Shown here: in pieces, positions 61,301 to 64,000 of the stretch | Numbering within the stretch: position 1 is the first letter of the stretch | Layout: each line of letters begins with the position of its first letter | From: Fibrobacter sp. | GTDB taxonomy: Bacteria > Fibrobacterota > Fibrobacteria > Fibrobacterales > Fibrobacteraceae | DNA: 64,000 nucleotides | Direction: 5' to 3' | Assembly: GCF_017545445.1 (NCBI RefSeq) | Contig: NZ_JAFWOM010000011.1 | Span: forward strand, 1-64,000 | Notes under the pieces: model-generated | Database searches by the model: none | Seen by the model: the letters and a program-made list of their open reading frames with translations, nothing else | What the model was told of the DNA's origin: nothing | Made by a program: the position numbers and the translations under genes

Positions 61301-61653
61301 GGCATCTGCCTGATACAACCGAATGGAATACTTTATTTGCTTCAGTGGGTGGACGCCTTACGGCCAGTAAATTTTTGAAATCTAAAAGCGGTTGGGAAAC
61401 ATGCAAAAACTGGTGCTGGGCGAATGGTAATGGCTCAGATGATTATGGTTTTTCAGTACTTCCTGTTGATGGTTGGGGTTATAATCACGAATTTGGTTCC
61501 GAAGGAAGAAAGGCTGAATTCTGGACTGCTTCAGTAAAAGATCGTGATGCGTATTACATATACCTAGTGGCATCCTATAGCTATACGATTTACTTTAACA
61601 GAAATTTCAATTACTATGGGCGTTCAGTCCGTTGCGTTAAAGATTCTGATTAG
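58396..61653 (+). CDS. FISUMP protein with five domains
   Basis: A 1085-residue secreted protein: signal peptide (LLLLICAFLFASGFASV), then five FISUMP domains of about 200 residues. Their starts read KDPRDGQIYKTVQIGD, VDSRDGRTYKTLKVGS, VDHRDGQTYKTVKIGK, KDSRDGQTYRTVTIGE and DDRDGQVYKTVKIGS; each is followed by WMAENL or close, an ACP-x-GWHLP segment and a C-terminal SVRC. Linkers are serine-rich after domain 1. The ATG at 58396 (MHKRFSLLL) is preferred to the upstream open extension, which runs into non-coding DNA. It is probably a cell-surface or secreted adhesin-like protein. Confidence 0.9.
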   Translation: MHKRFSLLLLICAFLFASGFASVSSNGKIAKNYGSMKDPRDGQIYKTVQIGDQVWMAENLNYETRDAVYSIDSDFSGFLTNGSHKSKNIRNKRSKKVTLKSETSYCYDNRTTNCLRYGRLYPWSTAVEACPVGWHLPDTTEWNTLFATVGGIESAGKVLKFTEGWRNGGNGTDEYGFSALPVGFRYELDSQSPPNEYASFWSSTDDPEKGAYGMFLNYYNNGAKLGFDSYAIARSVRCLKGVKLSSSSSAMATSSSSSQETSVDADVSVVTESGTMVDSRDGRTYKTLKVGSWTWMAENLKYKTSDSYCFGDKAENCEKYGRLYTSDAMRDSSSLNAEQGLCPVGWHLPSQWEWERLIDAVGGDSLAGKRLKKTMGWFGDSAKADDDVGFSVLPAGIRFSDGSYSREGLYSLFWISATNGVFFNYYSPRTKMIVELSKVGASVRCIKDIAIGTLVDHRDGQTYKTVKIGKQNWMAENLRFKSPNSFCYNNADSNCTKYGRLYLWTAALDSVRLYKDDDEDCGYCKPCPPKFPLRGVCPKGWHIPTETEWMTLLETVEKGTSSGVALKSTTGWKRCDYGHHFFDRTCKPGGNGYDYFGFSAVPAGRWNKDGGKGIGESAMFWSSTGYYKSAPNYMSLSAEKEKADVSYCSGSDYKNDGLSVRCIQDEVESADLGALQTKEEKRESKPSAQPTVAKNDGRGINYGTLKDSRDGQTYRTVTIGEQTWMAENLKYKTQFSTCHKDPDSCAKYGRLYEWGEAYNACPADWHLPTEDEWNTLFATLGVERRKYDGFIGAGEKLKSKEGWLGNGNGTDEYGFSALPAGQSNYYSEVFNRPNTHKGVGTSAYFWSVDVDPSFSNSFLTMESGTKRAFYMSGSDRNAISVRCIKNKPLQNKTYSAMVPVSSVVKDSLIDDRDGQVYKTVKIGSQTWMAQNLNYETNDSRCYKNDYHNCSKYGRFYTWNDAVKACPAGWHLPDTTEWNTLFASVGGRLTASKFLKSKSGWETCKNWCWANGNGSDDYGFSVLPVDGWGYNHEFGSEGRKAEFWTASVKDRDAYYIYLVASYSYTIYFNRNFNYYGRSVRCVKDSD

Positions 61654-61666
61654 ATAGGTGTGGAAT

Positions 61667-63616
61667 ATGAATAAAAGTTTTTTTTCTATTGTTAGTGCAA
61701 TTTTGTTCTTAATTCTTGTCGCTTGTGGCGGTACGAAACCTGAATCTTATGAAGTAAATGCAATGTCTAGTAATGAATCTGCTGATTCTACAGCGGATTC
61801 CGGGATGCACATGATGGACCCACGTGATGGTCAAATTTATAAGACCGTAGCGATCGGTTCTCAAACTTGGATGGCTGAGAACTTGAATTATGAAATGGCG
61901 AATAGTACATGCTATGACAACTTTATAAGTAATTGCTATAAAAATGGCCGTCTCTATGCTTGGAAGGCTGCACTTGAATCTTGCCCTGAGGGATGGCATT
62001 TGCCGACACAATCGGATTGGCATGAGCTTTTTTCTGCTCTTGGTGGGAAAGTTACTGCGGCCATAGCGCTTAAGTCACCGAAAAATTGGGGAATGGACTC
62101 GTATGGGCATAATAGGGCGACGAATGCTTCTGGCTTTTCTGCACTTCAAAGTGGGTATGAAAAAGATAATGGGGAGTTTAGTTCCGTTGGAGAAGCTTTT
62201 TTCTGGAGTTCTGATTATTACAATGATAGCCTAGCGTATTTCATGGGATTAAGAAGCGAAAGTGATGAAGCGTTCTTGCTTGGAGAAAATAAGGGCAATA
62301 AGTATTCTGTTCGTTGCCTTAAAGATGATTCTTTAGCTAAAAATGAATTTATCGGAAAGAAAACTCTGCCTATCGGCGAAACGAGTAATCAAATGGTCGA
62401 TGTTCGCGATGGAAATGTTTACAAGATTGTGACTTATGGTAAACAGACTTGGATGGCGGAGGATTTGGCTTATAAGGCCGAATACGATGATAATTGCATG
62501 AGATTCTATTGCCGAAATATTGGATATTATACATGGAAAACTGCGATGGGGGAAGCGTACACTCAAAAGAACAGGACGGGAACCGTGCGTGGAATTTGCC
62601 CCATTGGTTGGCATTTGCCGGATACGACCGAATGGAATACTCTGATTTCTGTTTTAGGTGGTGAAAATGCGGTGTTTGATGTTCTTGAATCGACATCTGG
62701 TAATGGATTCTCCATGGTTGCTAATAATTATGAAATAATATGTGCTGAAGATAGCTCTGAGAGTATATGCGGAAAAACTGCAGCTTTTTGGAGTTCCGAC
62801 AATGATAGTGATGATGATTATGCTTATGGAATACGTCTTGAAGTTTATTCGAAAGAAAAAAAAGAAGTGGGGATTGATTACGTACGTAAACGTAATGATA
62901 TACCGATTCGTTGCGTGAAGGATGAGTCTGCACGGGAAAATGCATTCCCTGTTGAATTGCAGAAAAATACGGAAGGAATTGAAAAAGCGACCATTATGGA
63001 TTCTGTTGTTGATGCCCGTGATGGTAAGACGTATAGAACAACTAAAATTGGCAATCAAGTTTGGATGGCCGAAAATCTCAATTACAAGACAGCCGGTAGT
63101 TTTTGTTACCATGACTCTACTCAATATTGCGAACTGTATGGCCGTTTTTACACTTGGGCTTCGGCTATGGATAGTGTGGGTGCTTTTAGCGTAAATGGTA
63201 AGGGATGTGGTTCAGGAACGTCTTGTCCCCCGAATTTCCCGGTTCGTGGAGTTTGTCCTGAAGGTTTTCATTTGCCGACTCTGACAGAATGGAAGAACTT
63301 GGTGGCTACGGCTGGTGGCGAATATGATGCGGCATCAAAACTCATGTCTGCTAAGAAATTGGAAGAAGGTTTTGATTGGGTAGAGGAAGGAACGGATGAT
63401 TATGGATTTTCGGCGTACCCGAGTTGCAATATGGAACATGATGGCACAAGCGGATTTTGTAACCCACCAGTAAATTATTGGAGTTCTATAGAAAGTAGTA
63501 CAGACAAGGCGTATCATATGTCTCTCCAACATTCGAATAATTACAATGGCAAAGGTATTCAATTTAGCGGTATTGAAAAGCATTATGCATTCACCATCCG
63601 CTGCGTGAAGGATTAA
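61667..63616 (+). CDS. FISUMP lipoprotein with three domains
   Basis: A 649-residue lipoprotein: signal peptide and lipobox (FLILVACGGT), short serine-rich linker, then three FISUMP domains starting MDPRDGQIYKTVAIGS, VDVRDGNVYKIVTYGK and VDARDGKTYRTTKIGN, each with its GWHLP or GFHLP and the closing R-C. A GGTGTGGA ribosome binding site lies just upstream of the ATG at 61667. It is 13 bp after the five-domain gene, suggesting one operon or tandem amplification. Confidence 0.9.
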   Translation: MNKSFFSIVSAILFLILVACGGTKPESYEVNAMSSNESADSTADSGMHMMDPRDGQIYKTVAIGSQTWMAENLNYEMANSTCYDNFISNCYKNGRLYAWKAALESCPEGWHLPTQSDWHELFSALGGKVTAAIALKSPKNWGMDSYGHNRATNASGFSALQSGYEKDNGEFSSVGEAFFWSSDYYNDSLAYFMGLRSESDEAFLLGENKGNKYSVRCLKDDSLAKNEFIGKKTLPIGETSNQMVDVRDGNVYKIVTYGKQTWMAEDLAYKAEYDDNCMRFYCRNIGYYTWKTAMGEAYTQKNRTGTVRGICPIGWHLPDTTEWNTLISVLGGENAVFDVLESTSGNGFSMVANNYEIICAEDSSESICGKTAAFWSSDNDSDDDYAYGIRLEVYSKEKKEVGIDYVRKRNDIPIRCVKDESARENAFPVELQKNTEGIEKATIMDSVVDARDGKTYRTTKIGNQVWMAENLNYKTAGSFCYHDSTQYCELYGRFYTWASAMDSVGAFSVNGKGCGSGTSCPPNFPVRGVCPEGFHLPTLTEWKNLVATAGGEYDAASKLMSAKKLEEGFDWVEEGTDDYGFSAYPSCNMEHDGTSGFCNPPVNYWSSIESSTDKAYHMSLQHSNNYNGKGIQFSGIEKHYAFTIRCVKD

Positions 63617-63857
63617 GGGGGATGTGCTATGAGGTTTGGGGTCGCACCTACGGTGCTTTGGGGTATGGGCTAAAGCAAAAAGAAACGCATCTGCAAAGAG
63701 AACCGCGTAAGAAGATCCCGGAACTAGTCCGGGATGACAACGCAGCCACTCAAACCTCATTACCTATTCACTAACCACTTCCTATTTCCTACCGCCTACT
63801 TCCTACTGTTTACTAACCACCAACCACTAACCACTGTTTACTAATGACTATTGACCA
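63617..63857. repeat. Repeat-rich spacer before the next FISUMP gene
   Basis: Hairpin ATCCCGGA-ACTAG-TCCGGGAT at 63715-63735, then CTTCCTACTTCC, AACCACCAACCACTAACCAC and TTGACCAATGACCAAT words. The next gene's start codon falls inside the final TTGACCAATGACCAAT unit. Confidence 0.7.
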
Positions 63858-64000
63858 ATGACCAATAAACGTTTTTCTTTTTTATTCGTTGTCTTCTTGC
63901 TTGCTGTTCTTGCGTCGAGTTCTTTTGCGAAGAATTCGTCTGCGGAAAAATACGGCTTCATGAAGGATTCGCGTGACGGTCAAATTTACAAGACCGTCCA
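63858..64000 (+). CDS. FISUMP protein, 5' part (cut by the window end)
   Basis: Only the first 47 codons are in the window: signal peptide MTNKRFSFLFVVFLLAVLAS, cleavage near SSFAKN, and the start of a FISUMP domain (MKDSRDGQIYKTV). The ATG lies within the repeat TTGACCAATGACCAAT. The DNA of the domain start is nearly identical to that at 58500-58540. Confidence 0.8.
   Translation, partial: MTNKRFSFLFVVFLLAVLASSSFAKNSSAEKYGFMKDSRDGQIYKTV

Overview
The window reads as a chromosomal piece of a Fibrobacter (F. succinogenes-like) genome. The clearest marks are several secreted or lipid-anchored proteins built from the Fibrobacter-specific FISUMP domain (signature D-x-RDGQ-x-Y-K-T-V-x-I-G...WMAENLNY...GWHLP...SVRC), serine-rich linkers after lipoboxes, a tandem GH10 xylanase-type protein with a type IX-like C-terminal sorting tail, a DcuB-type C4-dicarboxylate carrier suited to a succinate producer, and intergenic DNA full of short repeats. 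The first 15 bases equal the 3' end of the Illumina TruSeq adapter, so base 1 is almost certainly a contig end of a draft assembly.

Layout. 0.3-8 kb: FISUMP lipoprotein, MATE exporter, acyl-CoA thioesterase, zinc-ribbon miniprotein and an HrpA-type RNA helicase carrying three in-frame blocks of repeat-derived sequence. 8-14.3 kb: SurA-like lipoprotein, SurA-type PPIase, an ftsE gene frameshifted inside Walker A, and topoisomerase IV subunit A. 14.3-16.5 kb: a small island with two toxin-antitoxin pairs, the first flanked by 123-bp direct repeats. 16.5-25 kb: double GH10 protein, dcuB, queF plus a YhhQ-type queuosine precursor transporter, and a lipoprotein / sugar-nucleotide epimerase / GT2 run. 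25-37.7 kb: mostly minus-strand envelope and housekeeping genes (pyrE, purU, argS, rsfS, LytR_C lipoprotein, two paralogous envelope proteins, flotillin, panD) and tRNA-Leu(CAA). 37.8-50 kb: SPOR protein, miaB, a phosphatase-like lipoprotein whose signal peptide is out of frame at a poly-T tract, a PD-(D/E)XK nuclease-like protein, a duplicated TonB_C-type lipoprotein locus, a XerC-type recombinase and a PorV/PorQ-like barrel. 51.6-64 kb: STAS protein, degenerate M23 protein, lipoprotein, NUDIX hydrolase, PEGA protein, a probable carbohydrate-binding lipoprotein, and three FISUMP genes in a row, the last cut by the window end.

The most unusual signal is a family of three-copy arrays of 36/37-bp inverted repeats (2.7, 43.4 and 49.4 kb). 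Within each array the copies start 64-148 bp apart, and all six distances lie close to whole turns of B-DNA; a TATAAAGT box precedes the third copy each time. The stems differ between arrays but still pair. Other REP-like hairpin families in the window also show compensating stem changes (CCCCGGA-TTTAT-TCCGGGG against ATTCCGGC-TTTAT-GCCGGAAT; GACGCC-GAA-GGCGTC against GATGTC-GAA-GACATC).

Functionally the window mixes housekeeping genes with a large envelope, secretion and surface-display set. Repeat-mediated change is visible at many levels: in-frame insertions, a duplicated locus with a leftover gene stub, a decayed toxin-antitoxin copy, and two frame-disrupted genes.
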